From Parageobacillus thermantarcticus (GTDB lineage: Bacteria > Bacillota > Bacilli > Bacillales > Anoxybacillaceae): a stretch of DNA of 64,000 nt. Position numbers and translations under genes: made by a program. Shown piece by piece: positions 30,136 to 40,026 of this stretch. Numbering within the stretch: the stretch's first letter is position 1; every line of letters starts with the position of its first letter. The stretch lies in the NCBI RefSeq assembly GCF_900111865.1, contig NZ_FOJS01000001.1, forward strand, positions 310,001 through 374,000, written 5' to 3'. A model generated the notes under the pieces. That model was not told where the DNA came from. It saw only the letters and a list, made by a program, of their open reading frames with translations, and ran no database searches.

Positions 30136-31215
30136 TTAACTATTTTTCTTAATGGCATCGACTGTTGCTTTATCGCACCGCTTTACAAGCTCAATAAGCA
30201 GCTGCTTCGCTGCCGCGTAATCATCGACATGAATGATCGACGCATGTGTATGAATATACCGGGAACAAATGCCGATCACCGCAGACGGCACTCCGCTGTT
30301 GGCGATATGTACTCTTCCAGCATCCGTTCCTCCGCCCGGGGAAACGAAAAATTGATATGGAATGCCGTGCGTTTCCGCCGTATCTAATACAAATTCGCGC
30401 ATGCCGCGATGAGTCACCATCGAACGGTCATAAATGCGAACAAGCGCTCCTTTTCCAAGATGTCCAAATTCCTTCGCGCCACCGGTCATATCATTCGCCG
30501 GGCTCGCATCAAGCGCGAAAAAGATATCCGGCTGAATCAGCGTTGCGGCGGTTTGTGCCCCGCGCAATCCAACCTCTTCTTGGACAGTAGCTCCCGAATA
30601 TAACACGTTTGGCAGTTTCTCATCTTTCAACTCTTTCAACAATTCAATTGCCAAACCGCAGCCGTAACGGTTGTCCCACGCCTTCGCTAAAATTTTTTTC
30701 GGATTGGCCATTGGCGTAAACGGGCAAATCGGCACAATTTGTTGCCCCGGCTTAATTCCCATCTTTTTCGCGTCTTCACGGTCATCAGCGCCGACGTCGA
30801 TAAGCATGTTTTTGATCTCCATCGGTTTGTTCCGCTGCTCCTCGCTCAATAAATGCGGCGGAATCGAACTGACAACGCCAACGACTGGACCGTTATCGGT
30901 AATAATTTGCACGCGCTGTGCCAACAATACTTGATTCCACCAGCCTCCGAGCGGTTGAAAACGAATCATGCCATTATCGGTAATGGCGGTGACCATAAAG
31001 CCGACTTCGTCCATATGCCCCGCAACCATCACGGTTGGGCCGCTTTCATCGCCGCGCTTGACGCCAAAAATGCTGCCAAGCCGATCTTGCACGACTTCAT
31101 CGGCGTATTTTTCCAACTCTTTGCGCATAAACTTCCGCACTGCGTGTTCATTGCCCGGCGCCCCCGGCAATTCGGTCAATGTTCGGAACAGTTGAAGCGT
31201 TTCTACATTCATCAT
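30136..31215 (-). CDS. ytoP: M42 family glutamyl/deblocking aminopeptidase YtoP
   Basis: 359-residue metallo-aminopeptidase of family M42, forming large tetrahedral particles that trim peptides. Metal ligands and catalytic residues are visible in [35 protein letters not shown] and [10 protein letters not shown]. The start ATG at 31215 has AAAGGAG six bases upstream; a second ATG follows at once. It is monocistronic and divergent from ytzB. Confidence 0.93.
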   Translation of the reverse strand: MMNVETLQLFRTLTELPGAPGNEHAVRKFMRKELEKYADEVVQDRLGSIFGVKRGDESGPTVMVAGHMDEVGFMVTAITDNGMIRFQPLGGWWNQVLLAQRVQIITDNGPVVGVVSSIPPHLLSEEQRNKPMEIKNMLIDVGADDREDAKKMGIKPGQQIVPICPFTPMANPKKILAKAWDNRYGCGLAIELLKELKDEKLPNVLYSGATVQEEVGLRGAQTAATLIQPDIFFALDASPANDMTGGAKEFGHLGKGALVRIYDRSMVTHRGMREFVLDTAETHGIPYQFFVSPGGGTDAGRVHIANSGVPSAVIGICSRYIHTHASIIHVDDYAAAKQLLIELVKRCDKATVDAIKKNS

Positions 31216-31279
31216 CCTTAACTCCTTTTTTTCTAATCATTTTTATTGTAACGAACAAGCCAACCTTTTTCCACTTTCC

Positions 31280-31308
31280 TTACATACATTGATGAAATGA
31301 GATATACT
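31280..31308 (+). promoter_or_regulatory. Promoter of ytzB
   Basis: TTACAT (31280-31285), 17-base spacer, TATACT (31303-31308), about 36 bases before the ATG. Confidence 0.65.
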
Positions 31309-31343
31309 AAACGATAGACAAGAAACGGTGGAGGTCTCTTTCA

Positions 31344-31640
31344 ATGAATTGGAAAAAATTTATCATTGGCGCAGTCATCGGCTTTGCCGCGGCTTATATC
31401 ATTCCAACGCGGCTCAAGCAGCGAATGATTTCCGCAGAAAAAGCACTTTCGCTAGCAAAAGCATCCTTTCAACAACAAGGGACAATCAGCGGCTCATGGA
31501 TTCAAACAAATCCGGAAACATATAAAAAAAACAATGTCGTCTATACGGTGTACAAAGGCGGCGTTTGCCGCGATAGCCAACAATACGAGTTTGTCGTCGA
31601 CGCTTACACAGGAGCCATCATCGAAACGAAGCCGCTTTAA
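31344..31640 (+). CDS. ytzB: YtzB, small PepSY-domain protein
   Basis: 98 residues. The N-terminal hydrophobic helix (about residues 5-21, FIIGAVIGFAAAYIIP) is a membrane anchor or signal. A single PepSY-like repeat follows (ISAEKALSLAKASF ... YEFVVDAYTGAIIE). PepSY domains are thought to inhibit proteases at the cell surface; that is inference here. RBS GGTGGAGG precedes the ATG. Confidence 0.88.
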   Translation: MNWKKFIIGAVIGFAAAYIIPTRLKQRMISAEKALSLAKASFQQQGTISGSWIQTNPETYKKNNVVYTVYKGGVCRDSQQYEFVVDAYTGAIIETKPL

Positions 31641-31738
31641 AAAGCTCGCAGATGCCTCCGGCTTCATAGGAGGCCCCCGCAAATTTTCCGGTGATTGCGA
31701 ATTTTACACAAATTGTCCTTGACGTCCCTTGTTGTGCT

Positions 31739-32584
31739 TCACGAACGGTTTCGCTCCACATGAGCGATCATATTGCCGTTCTCGTCCCATTTTAGCGCCC
31801 GATAATACGCGTCGTGGTAAAACGTAAACCACGCTTGTTTTTCGACTGCGTATGGGATCCATTTCTGTTTCTCGAAAATCGATGTCATTGGATAATCATC
31901 ATATGCCATTACCCATAACACATTTTGATGGGCGTGCGTCGCTAACAAATCGGCCATATGAATCGCCATTTCCCCGTCTGATTCCATAATGATGATCGAA
32001 TGCCCGGCGCTATGCCCTCCTGTATGTACCATTTTGACGCCGCTTACGACTTCTTTTTCTTTTTCAAACGGAACGACCTGCTCGGCAATCGGCTCCCAAT
32101 TTTCTTTCCAATACGTATTGCGTGAGCGGATGTTCGGTTGCCTCATTTCATCCCATTCGATCTTTGATGTCATAATTTCCGCGCGCGGAAACGCAGAAAC
32201 AAGCCGATCGCCTTCCCATTTTGTCAAACCGCAAGCATGATCAAAATGCATATGCGTCATTAAAATGATGTCAATATCGCTCGTCGTTAGCCCCAGTTGC
32301 TCAAGCGACTGTTCCAGTTTTGACTCCTCCGTTACGCCGAAATTCCGCTTTTGTTTATCCGATAATTTGCCGTTGCCAATACCTGATTCAATCAAAATAT
32401 TTTTTCCGTCCACTTGCACGAGAATCGGATCGGTACGCAATTCGATTTGGTTGTTGTCGTTAGCCGGATACTTTTTCGACCATAGCGGCTTTGGAACGAC
32501 CCCAAACATCGCCCCTCCATCTAAATGCGTTACCCCTCCGTTCAACCATGTCATTGTTATTTTTCCGATTTGCAATTGTTCCAT
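31739..32584 (-). CDS. ytnP: YtnP, metallo-beta-lactamase fold lactonase
   Basis: 281 residues. The metal-binding motif [10 protein letters not shown] (about residues 110-120) and later His/Asp ligands ([16 protein letters not shown]) mark an MBL hydrolase of the AHL-lactonase-like group. B. subtilis YtnP degrades Streptomyces gamma-butyrolactone-type signals. The same quorum-quenching role is inferred from synteny. No signal peptide is seen. It is monocistronic, downstream of trmB, whose terminator separates them. Confidence 0.9.
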   Translation of the reverse strand: MEQLQIGKITMTWLNGGVTHLDGGAMFGVVPKPLWSKKYPANDNNQIELRTDPILVQVDGKNILIESGIGNGKLSDKQKRNFGVTEESKLEQSLEQLGLTTSDIDIILMTHMHFDHACGLTKWEGDRLVSAFPRAEIMTSKIEWDEMRQPNIRSRNTYWKENWEPIAEQVVPFEKEKEVVSGVKMVHTGGHSAGHSIIIMESDGEMAIHMADLLATHAHQNVLWVMAYDDYPMTSIFEKQKWIPYAVEKQAWFTFYHDAYYRALKWDENGNMIAHVERNRS

Positions 32585-32640
32585 TTTCCCATCACCTCAT
32601 TATTAGTGTATCATTTTTAGGAATATTTCAAAAACATAAA

Positions 32641-32679
32641 ACAAAAGGCCGCCTCTTTTTCGAAGAAGCAGCCTTTTGT
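32641..32679 (-). terminator. Terminator of trmB
   Basis: Long hairpin ACAAAAGGC...GCCTTTTGT with an inner GCCTCTTT/AAGAAGC pairing. On the minus strand it continues into TTTATGTTTTTG. Confidence 0.7.
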
Positions 32680-32680
32680 T

Positions 32681-33337
32681 TTACAGATGGCGCTGTTTTG
32701 GCGGATATTTTACTTCACAACGGTAAATGCGGTTGCCTTTTGCCGAAAACTTTTCTTCGTATTCCGTCATAATATTTCCTTCAAAATCGCTATTGTGCAA
32801 ATCCAAACTTACGTATGTCAGCACTAACCCATATTGCGAAAAACTGACAAGCGAATATTCAAAAAAGCCTTGATTATCGGTTTTAAAATGAATTTCCCCT
32901 TCATCCACCAACACTTTCTCATACAGTTCAAGAAACGAACGATATGTCAACCGCCGTTTTTCATGGCGCTTTTTCGGCCACGGATCGGAGAAGTTTAAAT
33001 AAATGCGCTCAATTTCGCCCTCCGCAAAAAAATTCGTTAAATCTTTCGCATTCACATTTAGTAAACGTAAATTCGGCAATTCGTTTGCAATAAGTTTATC
33101 TAGCGCGGAGACAAGCACACTCGGGTACAGTTCAATGCCAATATAATTAATGTTCGGATTTGCTTTTGCTATTTCTGTAATAAATTTTCCTTTTCCGGTG
33201 CCGATTTCAATATGAATCGGGTGATCGTTGCCGAACAGCTCATTCCATCTTCCTTTATATTCCTCTGGATTTGGAATAACGTATTGCGGATATGCAGCAA
33301 TTTTTTCCTTTGCCCATGGTTTATTACGCAGACGCAT
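32681..33337 (-). CDS. trmB: tRNA (guanine-N7-)-methyltransferase
   Basis: 218-residue SAM-dependent enzyme making m7G46 in the tRNA variable loop. The SAM-binding motif is [15 protein letters not shown] (about residues 44-58). The signature [16 protein letters not shown] holds the catalytic aspartate and tRNA-binding basic residues. The start is the ATG at 33337 (MRLRNKPWA) behind AGAGGTG; the upstream reading frame has no RBS. It is separated from ytmP by the antisense gene ytzH and a terminator at 33448-33469. Confidence 0.96.
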   Translation of the reverse strand: MRLRNKPWAKEKIAAYPQYVIPNPEEYKGRWNELFGNDHPIHIEIGTGKGKFITEIAKANPNINYIGIELYPSVLVSALDKLIANELPNLRLLNVNAKDLTNFFAEGEIERIYLNFSDPWPKKRHEKRRLTYRSFLELYEKVLVDEGEIHFKTDNQGFFEYSLVSFSQYGLVLTYVSLDLHNSDFEGNIMTEYEEKFSAKGNRIYRCEVKYPPKQRHL

Positions 33338-33440
33338 ACGGACACCTCTGTTTTTTTGTTCATCGTTGTCAACGATAACATGAATAAGCATCATTGCGCA
33401 AGATGATCATAGCCAACCGAGCACAAATTTTTATGCCAAT

Positions 33441-33469
33441 AAAAAAACACAGCCGTACGCACGACTGTG
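33441..33469 (-). terminator. Minus-strand terminator, probably of ytmP, beyond ytzH
   Basis: 9-bp stem (33448-33456 with 33461-33469; the one mismatch on the plus strand is a U-G pair in minus-strand RNA) followed by seven T. The nearest minus-strand gene upstream is ytmP, on the far side of ytzH. Confidence 0.8.
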
Positions 33470-33546
33470 AAAAACGATGATAAAAATGCACATACAAGCG
33501 CATATTAAAAATGCACAGCATACTTTTGCAAAGGATGGTGGTCATA

Positions 33547-33816
33547 TTGCCACTAAACCACGAACACCAAATCGCCATATTAAAAGATATTTTATCAGAA
33601 CACGAAGCGGATTGCTGCGGCACTGTTTCCGAATGTGAACAAATTGAGCGGCTCGTAAAATCATTGATGGGAAACGAACAAGTGCATCCACAAGTAAAAA
33701 GCGTGCTCCCGGACATTTACGCATACGGACAAAACGGAAAGTACAGCGCTGACTTAAACTCCCACATTTTGTCCCATCAGCAGCAATTATCGGAGTGGGT
33801 CAATCAGCTTACGTAG
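33547..33816 (+). CDS. ytzH: YtzH-like protein
   Basis: 89 residues, small and soluble, with the conserved motif HEADCCGTVSECEQIERLVKSLM near the N-terminus; the vicinal cysteines could bind metal, but this is unproven. The start is the TTG at 33547 (MPLNHEHQIAILKD), matching B. subtilis YtzH, with AAAGGATGGTGG upstream; the ATG at 33511 lies before that site. It is convergent with ytmP and overlaps its 3' end by 30 bases. Function unknown. Confidence 0.88.
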   Translation: MPLNHEHQIAILKDILSEHEADCCGTVSECEQIERLVKSLMGNEQVHPQVKSVLPDIYAYGQNGKYSADLNSHILSHQQQLSEWVNQLT

Positions 33817-34572
33817 GAAATGCAACGACCGTTGCATTTCTTTTTTCGCTTTTTTTTCGTTTTGCCATATAAGCAAATAAAGTGTTTGCGCGATCGCATA
33901 CCATTTCATCCGGAACCGCAAATCATCGGTCAACGAAAGGCCGTAAAGCTCCAGCCAATCTTCCCATTTTTCTTCAGGAATATATGTGTAAAGCAACATG
34001 CCAATATCGATCGCCGGATCAGCGATCATCGCACCGTCCCAATCAATCAAGTACAATTTTCCATCTTCAGCAAGCAACCAATTGTTATGGTTAATGTCAC
34101 AATGACAAACGACATACTCATCGCATTGCAGTGAAGACATATGCCGCTCGAGCCAATCGAGCGCCTGCTTTACCAACGGTTCTTCCAACGGATGGAGAGA
34201 GAATTGCGCTTTTAGTTTTTCCACCATCATCTCTGGCAATAATGGCGTCTTCCCTAGCCGTTTCAGCATCATCACTAAATCTTTGGAGCGATGAATTTTT
34301 CGCAACAACCTTGCGACTTGTTCGCTTCCCATATCTTGTGGCTTCAATTCTCTCCCGTTCAACCATTGTTGTGCGGTAAACACATCGCCATTTTCCAACC
34401 GTTTCGTCCAAATCAGCTTCGGGACGATGCCTTCCGCGGACAAAACTGCCAGAAATGGGGAGGAATTCCGTTTTAAAAATAACTTTCGTCCTTCATATTC
34501 CGCAAAATAAGCATCTCCGGTCGCGCCGCCAGCAGGAGTGATGTCCCATTCCTTTCCTAGTAACTGTTCCAA
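33787..34572 (-). CDS. ytmP: YtmP, aminoglycoside/choline kinase-fold phosphotransferase
   Basis: 261 residues of the APH/ChoK-like fold. The catalytic loop is CHCDINHNNWLL (Brenner motif variant HCDINHNN, about residues 157-165) and the DFG-like metal site is LIDWDGAMIADPAIDIG. The small-molecule substrate is unknown. It begins with TTG at 34572, behind GAAGGTG. Its 3' end overlaps ytzH, and its likely terminator is beyond ytzH. Confidence 0.9.
   Translation of the reverse strand: MEQLLGKEWDITPAGGATGDAYFAEYEGRKLFLKRNSSPFLAVLSAEGIVPKLIWTKRLENGDVFTAQQWLNGRELKPQDMGSEQVARLLRKIHRSKDLVMMLKRLGKTPLLPEMMVEKLKAQFSLHPLEEPLVKQALDWLERHMSSLQCDEYVVCHCDINHNNWLLAEDGKLYLIDWDGAMIADPAIDIGMLLYTYIPEEKWEDWLELYGLSLTDDLRFRMKWYAIAQTLYLLIWQNEKKAKKEMQRSLHFLRKLIDPLR
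33817..33846 (+). terminator. Terminator of ytzH inside the ytmP 3' coding end
   Basis: 10-bp perfect stem (33817-33826 with 33831-33840) then six T on the plus strand. On the minus strand there is no T-run, so it should not stop ytmP. Confidence 0.88.
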
Positions 34573-34806
34573 AGCATGTTCACCTTCGACTTATAAAAAA
34601 TAAGAGACAGCGATCACCTGATTCCGTATTTTCAGACAATAGCTGTCTTACTAGATTTTATATGGAATATCTTTTTTTCGTCAATTCGCACTTTTGTTTG
34701 CGCAAACTTTGCGCTTTATCCGTTCATTGTTACTTGTATTATAATGGAATACCGTCCCCTCTTGCAAATGTTTTATGCGCTTTGCAAAAAATAGGAAAAT
34801 GGCCGC

Positions 34807-36954
34807 TTACGTTTTTTTTACAAGCACCCACGTCCCAATCCCAACCACGTTTATGTTTTTATGAACGGAAAACAATGGAACCGTTCCGCTGTGATCCCCG
34901 TCGCAAATGACATGCCATTCTTCATCGTCAGGAAGAAAAACAGATTGTGCTTCCTCTTGGTTATGGTGAATGACAATAATGTCCTGCCAAGGCCCATACT
35001 GCTGTACGCCGCGAAGATGGTATGCGATGATGGATGCTGAAACTGGCTCAAGGAAAAAAAGGTGATTGTTTATCTCTGCTTCGGTAGTAAACCGGAAAGC
35101 GCGGTGGGACTTTCGAAGCCGAATAAGCCCTTGAACATAGCGGATATCGCCTTCGTGCTCGCTTTTTCGCTTCCAGTCGATTTGATTGATCGCATCGGGA
35201 GCGTTATAGCTATTGTCTATCCCTTGCTTTGTCCGGTAAAATTCCTGCCCGCTATGCAAAAACGGAATTCCTTGTGAAAGCAGCACGATCGCTGTCGCTA
35301 ATTTTTGCCGCTTTTTTTTCGTTTGTTCGCTTTCATGGCCGTTGGCAATTTCTAGCTTATCCCAAAACGTATGGTTATCGTGCGATTCGACATAATTAAT
35401 CGTTTGGGTCGGATGAAGAAACGGTCCTTGTTTGTTGCGGACGCTTCCGCTAATCGCTACTTTCACTTTTTCGCGATCATCAGAATCGCCAAGCGCGAAC
35501 CCTCTGTCAAGCGGCTGAAACGTGCTTCCCTTAACGCTGTCGCGAAAATAATCGTTAAAATAGGCGATGCGCGGCAGTTTTTCCGCGTTTTGCATCGTCG
35601 CTTTTCGCTCAGGCGGAAGCGGCGTCGGCAAATCCCATCCCTCTCCGAACACAAGAATGGACGGGTCGATCGCATCGAGCATTTCGCGAACCGCTTTCAT
35701 TGTGTCAATATCTAAAATTCCCATTAAGTCAAAGCGAAAGCCATCGACATGATACTCTTCCACCCAAAACCGAACCGAATCCAAAATCCATTTCCGCACC
35801 ATTTTTCGTTCGGAAGCAATGTCGTTTCCGACTCCAGTGCCATTAGCCGGGTTGCCGTATGCATCATAGCGGAAATAATATCCGGGAACGATTTTCTCCA
35901 ATGACGATTGTTCGCGGATATAAACATGATTGTAGACGACATCCATAATGACGCGAATGCCTTGCGCTTGCAGTGTATGAATCGCACGCTTTAATTCGCG
36001 AATGCGGGCATATGGATCATGCGGGTTTGTCGCATAACTCCCTTCCGGAGCGTTGTAATGGAGCGGATTGTATCCCCAATTATACTGTTGCGACGGATTG
36101 CGTTCATCCACTCCGGCAAAATCATGAAACGGGAGCAATTCGACGTGTGTCACGCCAAGTTCCTTTAAGTAAGAGAGCCCTGTTGTTGTATGATTCGGCC
36201 CCTTTGTCTCCAGCTCGGCCAACCCTAAATATTTTCCTTTATGAATAATTCCGCTTTCCGGGTGAATCGTAAAATCACGGATATGCATTTCATAAATAAC
36301 CGCATCAGCTGGTGAGGAAAGCGGAGGAAGGAACGGCTTTTCCGTCCGCGTCTTCGCCAAATCGACGACAACCCCATGCTCCCCGTTGACGGAAACGGCA
36401 GCCGCGTACGGGTCAACCGCTTCACGCCACACGTCGTTCACACATACGGCATACATGTAATGCATTCCTTCGATATCGTCGAATACCGTCGTCGTCCATA
36501 CTCCTTTTTCCAATCTCTCTAACGGTATATACTTTTCTTTTTCCGTTTTCGGGTCGATCAGCTTTACTTTTACTTCTGTTGCCGTTGGCGCCCACACTTT
36601 GAAAGTCGTTTTCTCGCGCGCATATGCGATTCCTAAATCGCCGTCATAAAAAAATTGGTCGTCAAATTGCGGCGTCCGCACAACTGCCCCGATTTGCAAA
36701 TTAGCTGTTGCGCCTTGGTGATCATAAATCACGTAACGTTTTCCGATTTCTATCGGCATATTCATGATGCACTCGTATTTCATCATTGTCCCTAAATCCC
36801 ATTTACGTTCCGTTTGCAAAAAATGGCGTTCTCCATGCGGCGTTTCCAGCGTAAATGTCGGCGTCTCTTCAGCGTGATACGGCTTTGGCACTAACACCGT
36901 CACCATATTCATCGCGTCTAAATATGCGGCAAACTCCCGACGTATATCAAGCAA
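34807..36954 (-). CDS. amyX: Type I pullulanase AmyX
   Basis: 715-residue GH13 debranching enzyme that cleaves alpha-1,6 links in pullulan and limit dextrins. The type I signature YNWGYNP is present (about residue 280). Catalytic segments are VIMDVVYNHV, DGFRFDLMG (Asp nucleophile), VFGEGWD (Glu acid) and YVESHDNHTF. An N-terminal CBM48-like region precedes the barrel. There is no signal peptide, so it is intracellular, acting with glycogen or maltodextrin use. Translation starts at the TTG at 36954, six bases after AAGGGGGTGG. The frame continues upstream to 37239, but that part has no support and does not resemble AmyX. Confidence 0.95.
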   Translation of the reverse strand: MLDIRREFAAYLDAMNMVTVLVPKPYHAEETPTFTLETPHGERHFLQTERKWDLGTMMKYECIMNMPIEIGKRYVIYDHQGATANLQIGAVVRTPQFDDQFFYDGDLGIAYAREKTTFKVWAPTATEVKVKLIDPKTEKEKYIPLERLEKGVWTTTVFDDIEGMHYMYAVCVNDVWREAVDPYAAAVSVNGEHGVVVDLAKTRTEKPFLPPLSSPADAVIYEMHIRDFTIHPESGIIHKGKYLGLAELETKGPNHTTTGLSYLKELGVTHVELLPFHDFAGVDERNPSQQYNWGYNPLHYNAPEGSYATNPHDPYARIRELKRAIHTLQAQGIRVIMDVVYNHVYIREQSSLEKIVPGYYFRYDAYGNPANGTGVGNDIASERKMVRKWILDSVRFWVEEYHVDGFRFDLMGILDIDTMKAVREMLDAIDPSILVFGEGWDLPTPLPPERKATMQNAEKLPRIAYFNDYFRDSVKGSTFQPLDRGFALGDSDDREKVKVAISGSVRNKQGPFLHPTQTINYVESHDNHTFWDKLEIANGHESEQTKKKRQKLATAIVLLSQGIPFLHSGQEFYRTKQGIDNSYNAPDAINQIDWKRKSEHEGDIRYVQGLIRLRKSHRAFRFTTEAEINNHLFFLEPVSASIIAYHLRGVQQYGPWQDIIVIHHNQEEAQSVFLPDDEEWHVICDGDHSGTVPLFSVHKNINVVGIGTWVLVKKT

Positions 36955-37173
36955 TTCAGTCCACCCCCTTTTTGTCGGTTGAATGTGCAAAAGAAACCGG
37001 CAACTCTGGTGATTCAATCGAAGTTTATTGGATGGGGAGAGAATTTTTATACAATAATTAGGACGCGATCCTTTTTTGTATAATATGCAAAACATAGAAA
37101 ATCCGGTGCAAATAAAGCGGGTGGAGACGCCGGCTGCAGTCGCATTGTAGTCGATGATGCAGCGCAAACGCCA

Positions 37174-37206
37174 ACAAAAAAAGGTGTAATTAGCTTTACA
37201 CCTTTT
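37174..37206 (-). terminator. Terminator overlapping the ytlQ stop codon
   Basis: 11-bp stem (37179-37189 with 37196-37206) then TTTTTT on the minus strand. The upstream arm is the last three codons and stop of ytlQ. Confidence 0.85.
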
Positions 37207-38155
37207 CTTCATCCATATTCCAATCTGTCCGTATATCATAATGGCTATAGCAATGGCGCAACAGACAAGAGGCTGCTTTTAATTGCGCATGCTTTAACGG
37301 GATTGTCAATTTTCGCAAAGAAGAAAACCATTGTTCGTAATTCCGCTTGTCGATAAAATGCACATCGCTAAAAGTAGTATGACCGTAGTCAATGTAGCCA
37401 TAACGATTGATAACTACTTTTTTGATCGGAAAATCAACATTGTACTGCTTATATATATCTGCTACAATTTTTCCCATTCGTTGTAACGCTATGATCGGAT
37501 TGATCATTTTCTTCTCTTCATTATTGATTATTTCTGTCCAAAAACGGTCCGAGGACGCAATGATAATATTATCTTTCGCACCTTCTGCAAACGTAATACA
37601 CCATGTCGTCGTCGGGCTTAACAAAATGACATCTAATTCGACTGGGGCGCTTTTCACTAAAAATACCGGCTTATATAAACATAAATACGTATCAGGGAAA
37701 CGCTGTAAAAAATATTTTAATTTTTCTTCATAATAAAACTTTTTATCGACGGCAGATTCATACCATATTGTCGAGCTCGCCCATTTTAATTGCAGCTGAA
37801 ACATATTTTCCAAAAATAGAATTTTTAATTCATCGATGTCTTTTGCCTCCGTTATGATCATCGGCAAGCCTTCTTCCTCATCGATTAAACGGTTTATTTG
37901 TCCTTCTGTTGTCTCTTCCTGTGGCGATGAACGTTTGAACCATTTTTTCACCTTGTCAAACAATGACGGCTTTTCCACGAGCCACTCCCATGTTTCATCG
38001 AGTTGTGGAATGGCATCATTGCTTTTATTGCTTTCCCATTGCTCTTTCGTTTGCTCCCATTGTTTTTTCTTTAAGCGAATAAATTCGCTTGCGTAGCGAT
38101 ACACGTCCGTTTCGTATCTTGAAATATAATCTTGAAGCTTTATTAATTGGCCCAC
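37196..38155 (-). CDS. ytlQ: YtlQ-like protein of unknown function
   Basis: 319 residues, soluble, rich in aromatic and charged residues, with no recognised catalytic motif. A low-complexity charged stretch (about residues 55-95) separates an N-terminal helix-rich part from a C-terminal alpha/beta part (about residues 140-290, FYYEEKLKYFLQRFP ... DVILLSPTTTWCI). That part loosely resembles nuclease-related folds, a weak impression only. GTG start at 38155. Position beside ytlP and amyX fits B. subtilis ytlQ. A terminator overlaps its stop. Confidence 0.8.
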   Translation of the reverse strand: MGQLIKLQDYISRYETDVYRYASEFIRLKKKQWEQTKEQWESNKSNDAIPQLDETWEWLVEKPSLFDKVKKWFKRSSPQEETTEGQINRLIDEEEGLPMIITEAKDIDELKILFLENMFQLQLKWASSTIWYESAVDKKFYYEEKLKYFLQRFPDTYLCLYKPVFLVKSAPVELDVILLSPTTTWCITFAEGAKDNIIIASSDRFWTEIINNEEKKMINPIIALQRMGKIVADIYKQYNVDFPIKKVVINRYGYIDYGHTTFSDVHFIDKRNYEQWFSSLRKLTIPLKHAQLKAASCLLRHCYSHYDIRTDWNMDEEKV

Positions 38156-38182
38156 ACCTGCAACACTTCCTTCAATCAGAAG

Positions 38183-38740
38183 TTATTTTGAAAGCGGAAA
38201 TAGAGCAAGCGCTTCATACTTCGGCGTTCGCTCTAAATGTGTTTGATATAACACGATCTGGCCGACGGGAAACGTCGCGTTTATTCTTGGTCTCATTTGA
38301 AGATCGTTCAAAGAAAACGCTTCATTTCCTTGCCATTTGCGCGCAATCGTAATGTGCGGAGTAAACGGCCGCTTTTCTAGCGACAATCCGATATCGATAC
38401 AAGCGGCATACACATCGCGTTGCAACGCAAATAATTTTTCTTCCTTTTCCACCCCTTGCCATAAAATGCGCGGCGCTGTTCGGTTGCCAAACGTTTGTAT
38501 TTCTGATAACGATAAGGCAAATGGAGCGTGTCGTTTTGCCACTTGTTCCATCGTTTTGCATATTTCATCTATTTTCATCGGCGGAACATATCCTAAAAAC
38601 GCCAATGTAATATGATAATCTTGTTGATGCACCCATGTGCGAAATGGAAATGTAGAAGCGATTCCTTCTTTCCATCCCGCTATTTGTTTTTTTACTTCAT
38701 CAGCGATAGGAACGGCGATAAAATAATGCGTTTTTTTCAT
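38183..38740 (-). CDS. thpR: RNA 2',3'-cyclic phosphodiesterase (ThpR/LigT family)
   Basis: 185-residue two-histidine phosphoesterase. The paired HxTx motifs are HITLAF (about residue 43) and HITIAR (about residue 130). The family opens 2',3'-cyclic phosphates on RNA ends and was first described as a 2'-5' RNA ligase; B. subtilis YtlP is the syntenic member. The start is the ATG at 38740 behind GGTGGG. It begins 16 bases after the MFS gene stop and 27 bases before ytlQ, so the three probably share a transcript. Confidence 0.92.
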   Translation of the reverse strand: MKKTHYFIAVPIADEVKKQIAGWKEGIASTFPFRTWVHQQDYHITLAFLGYVPPMKIDEICKTMEQVAKRHAPFALSLSEIQTFGNRTAPRILWQGVEKEEKLFALQRDVYAACIDIGLSLEKRPFTPHITIARKWQGNEAFSLNDLQMRPRINATFPVGQIVLYQTHLERTPKYEALALFPLSK

Positions 38741-38756
38741 ATTTTCCCACCTTTTC

Positions 38757-39935
38757 TTATGAAGGGAACTTTTTTGCATTGATCAAACGAATTCCGATGA
38801 GTGAAAGCATTCCAACAAAAGTGCAAATGCTGAAAAATAAATATACAGCCCCAATATGGCCGCGGTCAAGCATATATCCGCCAATAAACGTACAAAACCA
38901 AACTCCTAATCCGTTTCCGACCGCGGAATAAAGCGACACTGCCGTCGCCCTCACCTGCTTTGGCGCAATATCACGCACGTATTGAAGCGCCGCAGGAATA
39001 ACCAAGCCAACGGAAAGGCCTTGAACAACCGCCGTAATGTACACGAAAAAAAGCGGCGGCTCAAAAAAGTAAAATAACCAGCGCGCGCATGATACAGCGG
39101 AAGCGAACATTAAAAGCGGGACCATTCCAAATCGATAAATAAGCTGATCTGCCATTTTCATGAACGGAGCTTCGCTTCCCGCCGCCAATAAAAACGCGAT
39201 CCCTATTCCCGTCAGCGTGCCGCCGAGTTGCTTAATGAATATGCCAAAATAAAAGTTATTCGCTAAAATAGGGCCAAAAATAAGAAAAGTAGCGAGCAAC
39301 AATAATACAAATTGCGGAATTTGAAACAGCTGCGCCATTCTTCGCAGCGTTTCCGGCTTCATCGGCTGGCTTTCCTTTGGAAGCCGCCAAGCAAGCAATC
39401 CAGATAACATTAGCATAAATGAAAACAAGTAAAAAATAGAAACAAGCGCAACGCGGTCTGATAACCATCCACCGATCAGCACGGCAACAGCGAAACCGAT
39501 CGATCCCCATAAACGAATCGACCCATACTTTTTGCCATTCTTTTGCACGTAATGAAGCGCGATGCTATCGGAAATCGGAATGATCGCGCTTTGTGCAGAC
39601 GCAAGTAAAATAGCCATGACAACAAGCCAACGGTACTCGTCAACAAATGAATACAGCAATCCTATCAACGAAGTGGCAAACAGCGCGATTGTCAACATGA
39701 GAACCGGCTTACGCGTGTAATCTGTCATCATTCCCCAAATCGGCTGCACAAAAATCGTCGTAACCGGGCTGATGGACATAATCATTCCGATCTCCGCCCC
39801 CGAAAGGCCGGCAACCTCTTGTAAATATACGGATAAAAGCGGAAGCAATGTGCCGAATGCAAAAAATACAAAGAAATAAAATAGCGGAAACGCCGCTTTT
39901 CCTGTCGACTCCCCTCGTTTTAACGTCGCCTCCAT
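38757..39935 (-). CDS. MFS transporter (MFS_1-like/LacY-like)
   Basis: 392 residues with about 12 transmembrane helices. The first half has the MFS loop MTDYTRKPVL between helices 2 and 3 and GWLSDR later. The N-terminal helices resemble the nucleoside/oligosaccharide symporter-like MFS_1 group. The substrate cannot be read from sequence. The RBS is weak (GGGTGCGGG). It is upstream of thpR and ytlQ on the same strand and follows the pepV terminator. Confidence 0.88.
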   Translation of the reverse strand: MEATLKRGESTGKAAFPLFYFFVFFAFGTLLPLLSVYLQEVAGLSGAEIGMIMSISPVTTIFVQPIWGMMTDYTRKPVLMLTIALFATSLIGLLYSFVDEYRWLVVMAILLASAQSAIIPISDSIALHYVQKNGKKYGSIRLWGSIGFAVAVLIGGWLSDRVALVSIFYLFSFMLMLSGLLAWRLPKESQPMKPETLRRMAQLFQIPQFVLLLLATFLIFGPILANNFYFGIFIKQLGGTLTGIGIAFLLAAGSEAPFMKMADQLIYRFGMVPLLMFASAVSCARWLFYFFEPPLFFVYITAVVQGLSVGLVIPAALQYVRDIAPKQVRATAVSLYSAVGNGLGVWFCTFIGGYMLDRGHIGAVYLFFSICTFVGMLSLIGIRLINAKKFPS

Positions 39936-39955
39936 GTTTGGTCCCGCACCCTTTC

Positions 39956-39983
39956 ATAAAAAGCACCGCTCTAAACAGAGCGG
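39956..39983 (-). terminator. Terminator of pepV
   Basis: 7-bp stem CCGCTCT/AGAGCGG (39966-39972 with 39977-39983), loop AAAC, followed by TGCTTTTTATG on the minus strand. Confidence 0.82.
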
Positions 39984-40026
39984 CATACATCATTTTTCTT
40001 TATCGTAACATATGTTTGAAAATTTT

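Noticed and set aside
31650-31676. GCCTCC/GGAGGC hairpin after ytzB
   Set aside because: Only six pairs and no T-run, so I do not call it a terminator.
36955-37239. Extension of the amyX frame upstream of 36954
   Set aside because: AmyX homology begins at the TTG at 36954, which has a strong RBS. The upstream part does not look like a pullulanase and ends in the ytlQ terminator.
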